45,854 nucleotides of DNA, taken from contig CAZIUI010000021.1 of the NCBI GenBank assembly GCA_964542585.1, positions 1-45,854 on the forward strand, given 5' to 3'. The DNA comes from CAYYUA01 sp964542585. GTDB taxonomy: Bacteria > Bacteroidota > Bacteroidia > CAILMK01 > CAYYUA01. The translations under genes and the position numbers were made by a program. Shown one piece after another: positions 14,203 to 22,639 of the stretch. The notes below the pieces were generated by a model that saw nothing but the letters and a program-made list of their open reading frames with translations, made no database searches and was not told where the DNA came from. The first letter of the stretch is position 1. Each line of letters begins with the position of its first letter.

Positions 14203-15667
14203 CTTTCAGGATTTGTTCGGTGGTAAGTTTGGAACTTATGACAACGATCGGTAACCCGGTGCCGGGTACCGTTGAAGCGCCCGTGTAGTATAAGTTACGA
14301 AAATCTTCATCTTTATTAGCAGGCCTAAAGCCCCCTATTTGATCCATATCATGGGCAAGACCTAGGCCACTGCCTTTGTACAAACTAAAACGGTCGCTCC
14401 AATCAGCTGGGTTCCAGACCTCTTCCGTCATAAGTTGATCTTTTATCGGAAATCCCGTTCTATTTGAAAGATCATCGATAATGTTATGCTTAAGCTGTTC
14501 TTGATCTGACCAATCAGATTTGTGTCGTAAATCAGGCACAGGGCACAAAACAAATAAATTCTCGCAACCTTCTGGTGCAGATTCCGGATTACTTTTTGAG
14601 CTCACGCTTACATAGTAATAGGGATTCTCTGGGGCTTCCGTTGTGTGAAAAATCGTACGAGCATAAGACTTGAAGTTACTCCCCAAAAAATAGTTATGAT
14701 GGTCTAGTTGTGGAATTTTTCCATTTACGCCTAAATACATGGTAAAGGGGCCCAGCGTCCAATGGTAATCGTCAAGTTTTTCTTCCCGGTATTTGGGGTT
14801 CGCTAACACTTCTCCCCGGAAAGCTGCTGCATCAGCATTTATTACAAAAAGATCAGCTTCCCAATTGTTTCCGTCCTGGTCGATAAGCCCTGCTACCTGG
14901 CCATCCTGAGCGTGGATATCTACTATTTTGGTCTTATAGGAGATTGTGACTTGCCGTTCTTCCAGAAGCTTAACAATGGACCTTACAATCTCATACATTC
15001 CGCCCTTTACATTCCAGTAACCATCATGGCGAAGCTCGGTGTAATTAAGTAAGCTATAAACAGCTGGTGTATCAAAAGGGGTAGATCCCAGAAAAAAGGC
15101 TACCAAAGAAAATATAATACGGATTTCCTCAGATGAGAAGTGTTTGGAGAGCTCACTCCACATTGACCGGAACATCTTGGGAGCGTGCTTCCAGGGAACC
15201 TTCGTAAGCTGAAAAAAATAATCCCCAAGAGAGTTAAAATTCTTCTTGATTACCCGGTATTCGGTATCCTCAAAAATGCGTTGAGCGGCATCCAGGTATC
15301 GTTGGGCTTTACGTTCAAAATCGGGTTCTAAGTGTTGTACTTGTGAAGCTAAACGAGAAAGATCTTTGTAAACACTGATACCTTGGTTTAAGTGGGAAAA
15401 GTGAACCGTATAAACGGGGTCTAATTCCTGAAGTGTTAATGGATTTTTAATACCACAAGCGCTGAATAAATTTTCAAATTCATAACTCATGCTAAAAAAA
15501 GAGGGACCCAAATCCCATGAAAAACCGTCTTTCTCAAGGTAATTAAGCCTTCCACCTGGTTGGTGGTGCTGTTCAAGCATGGTAACAATATACCCTGAGC
15601 TTGATAATCTTAAAGCGGTTGATAAACCGCCTAGGCCGGTACCAACGACCAAAACATGTTTCGGCAA
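14183..15667 (-). CDS. crtI: Phytoene desaturase (CrtI type)
   Basis: 494 residues. N-terminal FAD-binding Rossmann motif VVGTGLGGLSTALRLSSSG (residues 6-24), followed by the GGR motif (38-40) and DLGPSFFSM. The C-terminal carotenoid-desaturase signature is YYTGASTVPGTGLPIVVIS. The enzyme performs four desaturations of phytoene to lycopene with FAD. Start is TTG at 15667, and I found no ATG in frame upstream, which is unusual. It lies 17 nt after the sigma factor stop and overlaps crtB. It is the only desaturase in the cluster. A CrtD-like or diapophytoene role is less likely given its pairing with crtB. Confidence 0.92.
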   Translation of the reverse strand: MPKHVLVVGTGLGGLSTALRLSSSGYIVTMLEQHHQPGGRLNYLEKDGFSWDLGPSFFSMSYEFENLFSACGIKNPLTLQELDPVYTVHFSHLNQGISVYKDLSRLASQVQHLEPDFERKAQRYLDAAQRIFEDTEYRVIKKNFNSLGDYFFQLTKVPWKHAPKMFRSMWSELSKHFSSEEIRIIFSLVAFFLGSTPFDTPAVYSLLNYTELRHDGYWNVKGGMYEIVRSIVKLLEERQVTISYKTKIVDIHAQDGQVAGLIDQDGNNWEADLFVINADAAAFRGEVLANPKYREEKLDDYHWTLGPFTMYLGVNGKIPQLDHHNYFLGSNFKSYARTIFHTTEAPENPYYYVSVSSKSNPESAPEGCENLFVLCPVPDLRHKSDWSDQEQLKHNIIDDLSNRTGFPIKDQLMTEEVWNPADWSDRFSLYKGSGLGLAHDMDQIGGFRPANKDEDFRNLYYTGASTVPGTGLPIVVISSKLTTEQILKDDGIPV

Positions 15668-15684
15668 ATCAAAATCATTTACGG

Positions 15685-16203
15685 TTAAGATTCATTAAAA
15701 TACCGGAACATGGGTAATTGTTTACGAAGCTGTTTCCTGGCCAAATGTATACGACTTTTAACGGTACCGATGGGCACATTCATTTCTTCTGCTATTTCAT
15801 CGTATTTAAAACCCTTGTAGTGCATGAGGAAAGGCTTACGGTAGGTATCGTTCAACTTGTTTATAGCCCGTTGAATGTCTTCCATGTTCATTTCTGACTC
15901 ACCCTCATTAGGCAGATCATGGGCTGCCAGATTTATATAGTAGAAATTGTCCGTAGTATCTATGATCGTATTCTTTTTCTTCTGACGCCTGTAATTGTTA
16001 ATAAAAATGTTTTTCATGATGGTATATAACCAAGCTTTAAGGTTAGTGCCATCTGTAAATTTATCCCGATTGGTAAAGGCTTTATACATGGTTTCCTGAA
16101 GAAGATCCCTTGCATCTTCCATGTCTTTGGTAAGATTTAAGGCGATGGGCTCCATGTTCTCCACAAATGTTATAACGCGATTGTTAAATTCTGCTCCAGT
16201 CAT
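15685..16203 (-). CDS. ECF-type sigma-70 family RNA polymerase sigma factor heading the carotenoid operon
   Basis: 172 residues from ATG 16203 (an upstream in-frame start at 16224 is less likely). Region 2 is present (MEDARDLLQETMYKAF, then LKAWLYTIMKNIFINNYRR) and so is region 4 (YDEIAEEMNVPIGTVKSRIHLARKQLRKQL), with no region 3, as in group 4 (ECF) sigma factors. It is the first gene of the run and 17 nt upstream of crtI, so it probably drives its own operon. CarQ of Myxococcus, which controls light-induced carotenoids, is a functional parallel only. No anti-sigma factor gene is adjacent. A TAnnTTTG-type box upstream suggests basal expression by the primary sigma factor. Confidence 0.88.
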   Translation of the reverse strand: MTGAEFNNRVITFVENMEPIALNLTKDMEDARDLLQETMYKAFTNRDKFTDGTNLKAWLYTIMKNIFINNYRRQKKKNTIIDTTDNFYYINLAAHDLPNEGESEMNMEDIQRAINKLNDTYRKPFLMHYKGFKYDEIAEEMNVPIGTVKSRIHLARKQLRKQLPMFRYFNES

Positions 16204-16232
16204 AGTTACAAATTTTGTTTGCAAGTAGGCAT

Positions 16233-16240
16233 CAAATATA
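16233..16240 (-). promoter_or_regulatory. Candidate -7 box of the sigma factor-crt operon
   Basis: TATATTTG on the minus strand (consensus TAnnTTTG), about 30 nt before ATG 16203. The -33 element is weak (TTT only). Confidence 0.45.
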
Positions 16241-16952
16241 ATACCTAAAAGTTTTTTAAATGGTATTTTTGTTTAAATTTTTTAGGCTTACTTTAAACAG
16301 TGAAAGACATCGGAATCAATAAATCATTGATTATCAGCGCATTAGTTCGGAAAGGCTTTATTTTTGTTTAAGAAAAAGGGGATTATTTTAAAACAGAAGG
16401 AAATGAATGCTATTGTTTAAGAAATTGGTCAAAGATTTAGACAAGCTAGTTGCAAACTATTATCAGCTAATATAATCTTAAAACAAACAACTACCAAATA
16501 TCATGCAAATAAACCTGAGCTGGTCCCGAAGAAGAAAGGGTTCTTGCCCTACTGTTTTAACAAACTATTTACCCTTGAACTAATCATATTTGTGCTCCCA
16601 TCAACAACCTTTAAATAGAGCGCATTTAAGGTAAGAGGTTAACAGAAGCATTTGATTATTTACCGCTCCTGTGAAATCAGTTAATAATTAACGAGGGTAA
16701 GCGCATTTCGCATCAATTGTTTTCCAACCTAAAGCCGTCTCAGTTTAGTCAATTTAAGCGTTATTACTTCATTTGGGTTTTGATCATATCCATGCCTTCC
16801 TTTTAAAAGTAAACATGAAAAATAACGAAATGCATGACCTAAATTTGGTCCCATAACTCATTTAATTATAAAAAGCCTTAATATGAGATACAAATAAGAA
16901 AAGGAGATACATTTACTGGCTTTAAAATTCTGAAAATCAATTACTCTTTTTA

Positions 16953-16960
16953 TATATTTG
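16953..16960 (+). promoter_or_regulatory. Candidate -7 box of the thioredoxin-like lipoprotein gene
   Basis: TATATTTG in an AT-rich stretch 39 nt before ATG 16999, without a clear -33 TTTG. Confidence 0.4.
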
Positions 16961-16998
16961 TTCAAGAATGCTTAGATTTTTAAAAAAATGAAAGCTTT

Positions 16999-18462
16999 AT
17001 GAAAAACGCTAAAACTTATCGCTTTTTGACGGCCTTTGCGGTGCTGGCTTTAATAGTTGGATGTCAGTCCCAAGGCAATAAGGAGGATTCTTCAAGTAAA
17101 GCTATTCTTGTAGGTGAAGTAGCGCAGTCGGATGCAGAAAAGGTCCTGTTGCGAATAACAGGCAAACCAGGAAATACCACCCATGAGATCGCCATTGACA
17201 CCAATGGAAGTTTCAGAGGCGAAATTCCGGTTGATAAACCGTCTTACCTTCGTATTAAAATTGGAAAAGAATTCACTAACACTTTTGCAAGACCAGGGGA
17301 TACCCTATCCATGACGCTTAACGCGGATCGTTTTGATGAAAGCTTGACCTACAAGGGATCAGCAAAAACTATTAATAACTATTTAGCCGATAAAGTCCTC
17401 CTTTCGGACAGCGTTAACCTGGAAGACCGGAACACAATGCGATCCTTATATGGCAGCGATCCCCAAAAGTTTGATAGGACCATCGATTCGGTTCAGCGTG
17501 TTTACTTAGATCACATGAAAGCAAAACTCAGTAACTTTGATATAGGTGCATTTCCTAAGATGGAAAAGGTAAATATTAAGGCCAAGTACCAGGGCTTACG
17601 GCTCAGGTATCCCCGTCTGTATCCCCGCATGGCAGGCGATAGCGCTAAATCCATTCCTGATGACATTAAAAACTTCCAACCCAAGGTTCCGCTCAATGAT
17701 CCAAGTATGATGCGGGTACCCAACTACAAAAGGATAGCTCGGAGGATCGTATTCAATGCCAAAAGCGATTATTTAAAACAGCATCCGGGCATGAAAGACA
17801 CGGCTGATGGCTTGGTAAACAGCAGAGTCATTGATTCCATGATTACCAACGACACCGCTAAAGCCCAAATGGCCCGCATGTTCTTGGAAAATCAGATAGA
17901 TCGTCAAAGCTTAAAATCCATCAAACCCCTCCATGATTACTATCAGAAAATAGCCACAAATACCAAAGTTAAGCAGCGTGTAGACTCTCTAATGACTGCT
18001 AAAAAGAACATTGCTCCCGGCAACAAGGCACCGGCTTTTACTTACCCCAGCCATGATGGCGACACCGTAAGTTTAGCTGATCTTCGAGGACAATACGTAT
18101 ACATTGATGTATGGGCTACCTGGTGTGGACCCTGTATCCGGGAAATCCCCTACTTGAAAAAGTTACACGACAGTATGCATAACAAGAATATTGCCTTTGT
18201 TAGCGTATCCGTGGACCGGGCGCCGGACAAACAGAAATGGCGCTCAATGGTCAAGAATAAAAACTTGAAAGGCTATCAGCTATATGCCAATGGGGAAGCA
18301 TTTGATTCCAAAATAGCCAATGACTTCATGATCGGTTCCATACCGCGGTTTATCCTTATTGGACCGGATGGGAAGATTATTGACCCGAATGCGGAACGTC
18401 CATCAGGCGAAATCAAAAGGCGGTTGAAAAAACTGTTGAACGAAAAACAGCAAGCTACTTAA
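16999..18462 (+). CDS. TlpA-like thioredoxin-fold lipoprotein
   Basis: 487 residues. A lipoprotein signal peptide ends in the lipobox LIVGC (Cys near residue 22), so the protein is membrane anchored in the periplasm. Residues 35-120 are a beta-rich domain of the DUF4369 kind, residues 120-330 are helical, and residues 335-487 are an AhpC/TSA-TlpA thioredoxin domain with WCGPC near residue 375 and the cis-Pro segment GSIPRF. The arrangement is typical of Bacteroidota redox lipoproteins that reduce disulfides in exported proteins. It is followed by a strong terminator, so it is monocistronic. The first in-frame ATG after the promoter is 16999; ATG 16988 runs straight into a stop. Confidence 0.88.
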   Translation: MKNAKTYRFLTAFAVLALIVGCQSQGNKEDSSSKAILVGEVAQSDAEKVLLRITGKPGNTTHEIAIDTNGSFRGEIPVDKPSYLRIKIGKEFTNTFARPGDTLSMTLNADRFDESLTYKGSAKTINNYLADKVLLSDSVNLEDRNTMRSLYGSDPQKFDRTIDSVQRVYLDHMKAKLSNFDIGAFPKMEKVNIKAKYQGLRLRYPRLYPRMAGDSAKSIPDDIKNFQPKVPLNDPSMMRVPNYKRIARRIVFNAKSDYLKQHPGMKDTADGLVNSRVIDSMITNDTAKAQMARMFLENQIDRQSLKSIKPLHDYYQKIATNTKVKQRVDSLMTAKKNIAPGNKAPAFTYPSHDGDTVSLADLRGQYVYIDVWATWCGPCIREIPYLKKLHDSMHNKNIAFVSVSVDRAPDKQKWRSMVKNKNLKGYQLYANGEAFDSKIANDFMIGSIPRFILIGPDGKIIDPNAERPSGEIKRRLKKLLNEKQQAT

Positions 18463-18505
18463 ACCAGCATAAAAAACGGTCCTCTTAAAACCAACCGCTT
18501 GGTAA

Positions 18506-18535
18506 AAGGCTGGCTCGCTGTAGCCGGCCTTTTTT
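18506..18535 (+). terminator. Rho-independent terminator of the TlpA-like gene
   Basis: AAGGCTGGC and GCCGGCCTT (one G-T pair) around an 8-nt loop, followed by a run of Ts. It starts 44 nt after the stop. Confidence 0.8.
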
Positions 18536-18619
18536 GTGGATTCCCATGAACGAATAACCGCGCTTGCCGTTTTTTACCATGTGTAACAACATCCATTTTA
18601 TTACACTAAAGGTGTTGAT

Positions 18620-18627
18620 TACTTTTG
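18620..18627 (+). promoter_or_regulatory. Candidate -7 box of the ABC transporter gene
   Basis: TACTTTTG (consensus TAnnTTTG) 49 nt before ATG 18677. The -33 region is AT-rich but lacks a perfect TTTG. Confidence 0.4.
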
Positions 18628-18676
18628 TGAGCTTGAATTGGAGGAGGATACGGTTGTTAATGATTAAGTCCGATTT

Positions 18677-20509
18677 ATGAAAGCATTAAAAGCCCTTAAT
18701 CCCTATTTTGCCCGTTATAAATGGTATTTGATTGCCGGGGCTTTTTTTGTCATTCTATCCAACGTTTTTGGTGTTCTTCCTGCTCAAGTTGTACGCCATG
18801 CCTTCGATCTTGTAAAAGAGAATCTTTTTCTCTATAACATGGCCAATGGCTATGATATTCAATCTGCCATTTATGACCAATTTGCCCTAATCCTGATTTC
18901 TTTTGCCGGCCTGATAATCGCAATGGCACTCATTAAAGGGCTTTTCATGGTAATGATGCGGCAGACCATTATTGTGATGTCCCGCCACATTGAGTATGAT
19001 CTAAAAAATGATATATACCATCATTTTCAACAACTATCCCTCTCCTATTTTCGCCGCAATAACACCGGTGACCTCATGGCACGGATTACAGAGGACGTTA
19101 GCAAAGTACGGATGTACTTGGGGCCAGCGGTTATGTATACCATTAACCTCTCCTCTCTCATCATTTTAGTGGTTGGCATCATGCTAACGGTTAATGTAAA
19201 AATGACCCTCTACGTCCTGTTACCGTTACCCGTTTTAGCCATTACTATCTATTATGTCAACGCCATTATTCAGGATAAAAGCCTCATCATTCAGCAACAG
19301 CTATCCCGCTTGACTACTTTTACACAAGAAATGTTCTCTGGTATTCAAGTTCTAAAAGCTTTCACTTCCGAACGCAGCGTATCCAATCATTTCAACCGTG
19401 AAGTAGAGCAATACCGTCAAAAGTCGATGGGGCTGGTAAAAGTGAACAGCCTTTTCTTTCCGGCTATCATTATGCTTATAGGATTGAGTACCCTGATTAC
19501 CCTTTATGTAGGCGGCCGGCAGGTAATGGCCGGTAATATCACAGCCGGGAACATAGCAGAATTTTTTATTTATGTAAACCTGCTTACTTGGCCAGTAGCA
19601 TCCATAGGCTGGGTCACTTCTATCGTTCAGCGTGCAGCCGCTTCCCAAGCACGGATTAACCACCTTTTTGACCAAGACCCTGAAATTGCTTCCGATGAAA
19701 ATAAGCGCATAACCGTTCAAGGCAACATTGAATTTGACAATGTCTCTTTTACTTATCCTGATACAGGCGTCCAGGCTCTTAAAAACGTCAACCTAAAGGT
19801 CACTAGCGGAGAAAAAATTGGTATTATAGGGAAAACAGGTTCTGGCAAAACCACTATTGCCAACCTCTTATTCCGATTGTACGACCCCATAGAAGGGCAA
19901 ATCCGGTTTGAAAGGAATGATATCAAGCGATTAGATCCCGGACATTTCCGTAAGCAGATCGGTTATGTTCCGCAAGATGATTTCCTCTTTTCGGATACCA
20001 TTGCCCGTAACCTTTTATTTGGCTACCACGAACCATACGTCTGGAGTAATACAAAGGATAAGGAAAAGCTTTACAGCCTGCTGCGGGAAGTCACGGAAAT
20101 AACCGATGTTAAAAAAGACATCCTCCAGTTCCCGAAAGGGTTTGAAACCAAGCTTGGTGAAAGAGGAGTAACCCTTTCAGGTGGGCAAAAGCAACGGGTG
20201 TCCATTGCCAGGGCCTTGATAAGTGACCCCCAAATGCTCATCATGGACGATTGCTTTTCCGCAATTGATACCCATACCGAGGCCAAAATTTTAAACCGGA
20301 TGGGGCATTACCTTGAAAATCGAACAGTGTTTATTGTTAGCCATCGCGTTTCTACCGTCAAAAATGCCGATAAAATTATCGTGCTGGATGACGGTCAAGT
20401 GAAAGAATCAGGGACCCATAACCAGCTACTTGCTGCCGGTGGTTATTATAGCGAACTTTGCGAAAAGCAAATGCTGGAAAAGCAACTTTACCAAAACATG
20501 ATCCAATAA
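18677..20509 (+). CDS. ABC exporter half-transporter (fused permease and ATPase)
   Basis: 610 residues: an ABC transmembrane type 1 domain with about six segments (residues 15-320), then the nucleotide-binding domain. Walker A is GKTGSGKTT near 385, the signature LSGGQKQR near 500, Walker B LIMDD near 520 and the H-loop SHR near 553. The residue after the Walker B aspartate is D, not the usual catalytic E, as in the degenerate half of heterodimeric exporters, yet there is no partner gene beside it. It resembles MsbA/YheI-type exporters of lipids or drugs. The substrate is unknown. DUF5522 follows 13 nt downstream. Confidence 0.9.
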   Translation: MKALKALNPYFARYKWYLIAGAFFVILSNVFGVLPAQVVRHAFDLVKENLFLYNMANGYDIQSAIYDQFALILISFAGLIIAMALIKGLFMVMMRQTIIVMSRHIEYDLKNDIYHHFQQLSLSYFRRNNTGDLMARITEDVSKVRMYLGPAVMYTINLSSLIILVVGIMLTVNVKMTLYVLLPLPVLAITIYYVNAIIQDKSLIIQQQLSRLTTFTQEMFSGIQVLKAFTSERSVSNHFNREVEQYRQKSMGLVKVNSLFFPAIIMLIGLSTLITLYVGGRQVMAGNITAGNIAEFFIYVNLLTWPVASIGWVTSIVQRAAASQARINHLFDQDPEIASDENKRITVQGNIEFDNVSFTYPDTGVQALKNVNLKVTSGEKIGIIGKTGSGKTTIANLLFRLYDPIEGQIRFERNDIKRLDPGHFRKQIGYVPQDDFLFSDTIARNLLFGYHEPYVWSNTKDKEKLYSLLREVTEITDVKKDILQFPKGFETKLGERGVTLSGGQKQRVSIARALISDPQMLIMDDCFSAIDTHTEAKILNRMGHYLENRTVFIVSHRVSTVKNADKIIVLDDGQVKESGTHNQLLAAGGYYSELCEKQMLEKQLYQNMIQ

Positions 20510-20522
20510 GCTTACAGTATCA

Positions 20523-20702
20523 ATGGGAACACCGCAGCAACCGCAAGAAGGTATCGACTACTACATCAACGAAGAAGGCTGGCTTGTGATGACCGCTACG
20601 TACCACCTAAAGCGGGGGTATTGTTGCGGGTCGGGTTGTAAGCATTGTCCTTACGGCCATGTAAACGTTCCTAAAAAGAAAAAATCCCATTCTAAGGAGT
20701 AA
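20523..20702 (+). CDS. Small DUF5522 protein with CCGSGCxxC motif
   Basis: 59 residues, ATG 20523, 13 nt after the ABC transporter stop, so probably in its operon. The N-terminal half carries DYYINEEGWLVMTATYHL, then the cysteine cluster YCCGSGCKHCPYG (near residues 33-45), then a basic tail. This pattern is that of the DUF5522 family, widespread in Bacteroidota and of unknown role. The four cysteines suggest a metal or Fe-S site. The last 11 nt overlap the convergent DUF2779 gene. Confidence 0.8.
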   Translation: MGTPQQPQEGIDYYINEEGWLVMTATYHLKRGYCCGSGCKHCPYGHVNVPKKKKSHSKE

Positions 20703-22185
20703 AGCTTTTAACTTGCTTCTCCAGAAAGCTGAAAATGCGGGCCAGCGCTAAGGTGTCCTGCGCACAATAGGCCCGAAGTTGTTCCAGTTGTTCTGCTTTT
20801 TCGGACGGTTCCCTGTTACCCATTAAAAGTTGCTCATAACGGATAGATGCAATTCCGCCATCTTCTATCGCCCTTTCCGTTTGATCTTTTCCGAACAATG
20901 CCTCATAAATGCCTTGTAAACTAAAATTGCCTCTCATGGCGGGATGGTAGTAATGCATGTGCTTGAAGGGATAGCGCAAGTCACGAATCCGATCCAGGCG
21001 ATCCTGTAAGTCATTTTTGTAAGCGGGGAACTGTTGTTTGGTCAATTCCAGGATCTGGCGTTCCAGGGTTTCCTCGAAAACCACCAAATGAGCGGCTCCC
21101 TCGGTATCTGCCAGGAAATGCTCTAGAAAATCAGCATGCGGAAGATGGCCGGGTTCTAAGACCCAATCTTTATAGGACAGGGTCCCTTGTACTTCCTTTA
21201 GGTGATGTAGGGAATATTGGAAAGCCATTTTTTGAAAAGGCCTTGTGCCATTGAAAACCGGGATTGCTGGCATAATGGCTTCAAAATCCATGAAGGTTAG
21301 CGGATACCGGAAACCTTCGATAAATTCTTGAAGGGCCTCATGCTCAATGTAAGGCTCCATTCGCTGATGACTCCGGACCTGGATGGCAATGGTCCGATTA
21401 TCCTGCTCATCAGGGTTAAGATCTGCAATGGTGCTGTAACCTTCCTCGTACCATTGGAACTTGCTATCGGCCGATAAATGGCCAAGCTCAAAAATGGAAT
21501 CTTCTGGGATGTTCTGCCAGCAATAATTGATAAAATCGCAGGGATAAGGATTCGTACAATGCTTTCCAATGGGAACCTTTGGCACTGTGGGCTTTTGCAG
21601 AACAGCTTTTCCATGAGCGACCATTTCGGAGACCCAGGATTGAAGCTCTGAAGCATCCTTAAACACCGAATCCTGTGTAAAAAGCCCATTGATAGCTAAC
21701 GCCCCGTTTCTCACATAACCTTTGTTGATATGCATGATGCTAAAATCGGAAACGTTGATCCCGGCCTGGCCCAAAACGTACAACTGAAGGGCCGCGTCTC
21801 TGATATGGTGTTGGGACACGCGTGCGCTACTTTTGACCTCTAGCGCTTCCCAGTATCCATTGCGGCGGGTGAGTACATCCACCATTACCAGCACCTGTTC
21901 CTGTTGAAATGTGGCTTCAAAAATAGTGGTAGCACCCTGCTGAATCAGGTTGTGCGTGTTCTCAACCGCCTTACCATAGTGGAAACGGTTCCCTGTTCTG
22001 GCATCCACACCTTCCGGAAAACACTGCCAGGCCAGGCCGCCCACCTCCTGTCCACGATTCAGAAGGGCCTGGCGATCTGCACTCGGGGGCTCTCGAAGTT
22101 TCTTGTAGTATTGATTAAGGTACAGGGACTTGGAGCATTGAACTGCTCTTAAAAAAGTAGACTTGCTAAGGACATGCTTTTTCAT
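20692..22185 (-). CDS. DUF2779 protein: Cas4/RecB-like nuclease fused to RNase H-like domain
   Basis: 497 residues. The N-terminal Cas4-like PD-(D/E)XK domain has D103, E116 and K118 (EALEVKSS), plus four cysteines C17, C210, C216 and C222 spaced as in Fe-S Cas4/AddB enzymes. The C-terminal half from about residue 295 is an RNase H-like (3'-5' exonuclease type) domain with FMDFEAI (D300, E302) and a late YCAQDTLAL. It is probably a DNA or RNA nuclease. The family is scattered across bacteria and no confirmed function is known to me. It lies at the end of a minus-strand run after a small anchored protein. No CRISPR array or cas gene is nearby. Confidence 0.82.
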   Translation of the reverse strand: MKKHVLSKSTFLRAVQCSKSLYLNQYYKKLREPPSADRQALLNRGQEVGGLAWQCFPEGVDARTGNRFHYGKAVENTHNLIQQGATTIFEATFQQEQVLVMVDVLTRRNGYWEALEVKSSARVSQHHIRDAALQLYVLGQAGINVSDFSIMHINKGYVRNGALAINGLFTQDSVFKDASELQSWVSEMVAHGKAVLQKPTVPKVPIGKHCTNPYPCDFINYCWQNIPEDSIFELGHLSADSKFQWYEEGYSTIADLNPDEQDNRTIAIQVRSHQRMEPYIEHEALQEFIEGFRYPLTFMDFEAIMPAIPVFNGTRPFQKMAFQYSLHHLKEVQGTLSYKDWVLEPGHLPHADFLEHFLADTEGAAHLVVFEETLERQILELTKQQFPAYKNDLQDRLDRIRDLRYPFKHMHYYHPAMRGNFSLQGIYEALFGKDQTERAIEDGGIASIRYEQLLMGNREPSEKAEQLEQLRAYCAQDTLALARIFSFLEKQVKSFTP

Positions 22186-22197
22186 TGGCTAAGCAGA

Positions 22198-22560
22198 CTA
22201 CTTCATTTCCACGGGCAAAGTCCCATAAACCTGGTAGCCCCCAAGTTCCTCCAGGTTGACGTTCATTGAATGCTCAAAAGGCCTAACCGGTAGTCCTTCT
22301 CTAACCTCTGATCCTGAGACGCGCACCACATTCACATCCAAGACTTTATCCTTTAACTGATCCTGCAAACGAACCTTGACGCTGCCATCCGGGGTAAGAG
22401 CTGTTGCCGGCAAACTCATTTGGGGTTGTGACGCTTTTGCTGAAGCATTGGCCTGATCAGCTTTAGCAATTGGGAGCATTTGCATATTCTGAAGAACAAG
22501 GGCTACTAAGCTCAAAGCAATCACCGTTAATACGCTACGTGTATACCAATCCACTTGCAT
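22198..22560 (-). CDS. Small anchored envelope protein of unknown function
   Basis: 120 residues from ATG 22560 (MQVDWYTRSVLTVIA; a longer frame to 22590 exists). One N-terminal hydrophobic segment (residues 6-25) is followed by an Ala/Gln-rich linker and a small beta-rich periplasmic domain (residues 45-118). The pattern D-W-Y-T-x-x-V-L-T-V-I-A is shared by many small bacterial proteins without known role. It lies 12 nt upstream of the DUF2779 start and 79 nt after bshB1. Confidence 0.7.
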   Translation of the reverse strand: MQVDWYTRSVLTVIALSLVALVLQNMQMLPIAKADQANASAKASQPQMSLPATALTPDGSVKVRLQDQLKDKVLDVNVVRVSGSEVREGLPVRPFEHSMNVNLEELGGYQVYGTLPVEMK

Positions 22561-22639
22561 AAACGTCCATTTTTTGGGTTGTACTATCACTGCAATTTAA
22601 CAGCTATCAAAAAGACCAATGGCTAAGGGGAACAAAAAA

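Larger units (their letters stand above)
16204..16998. other. 795-bp divergent intergenic region, AT-rich
   Basis: It separates the divergent sigma factor and thioredoxin-like genes. Candidate -7 boxes lie at both ends (separate entries). I see no ORF, tRNA or recognisable riboswitch in the middle. It is long for this tightly packed window and may hold regulatory sites for the carotenoid operon. Confidence 0.55.

Noticed and set aside
15685..16203. Sigma factor as part of a FecI/FecR-SusCD uptake system
   Set aside because: No FecR anti-sigma factor or SusC/D genes follow; carotenoid genes do, with a 17-nt gap.
20692..22185. CRISPR-associated Cas4
   Set aside because: No cas1/cas2 or repeat array nearby, and the C-terminal RNase H-like domain places it in DUF2779.
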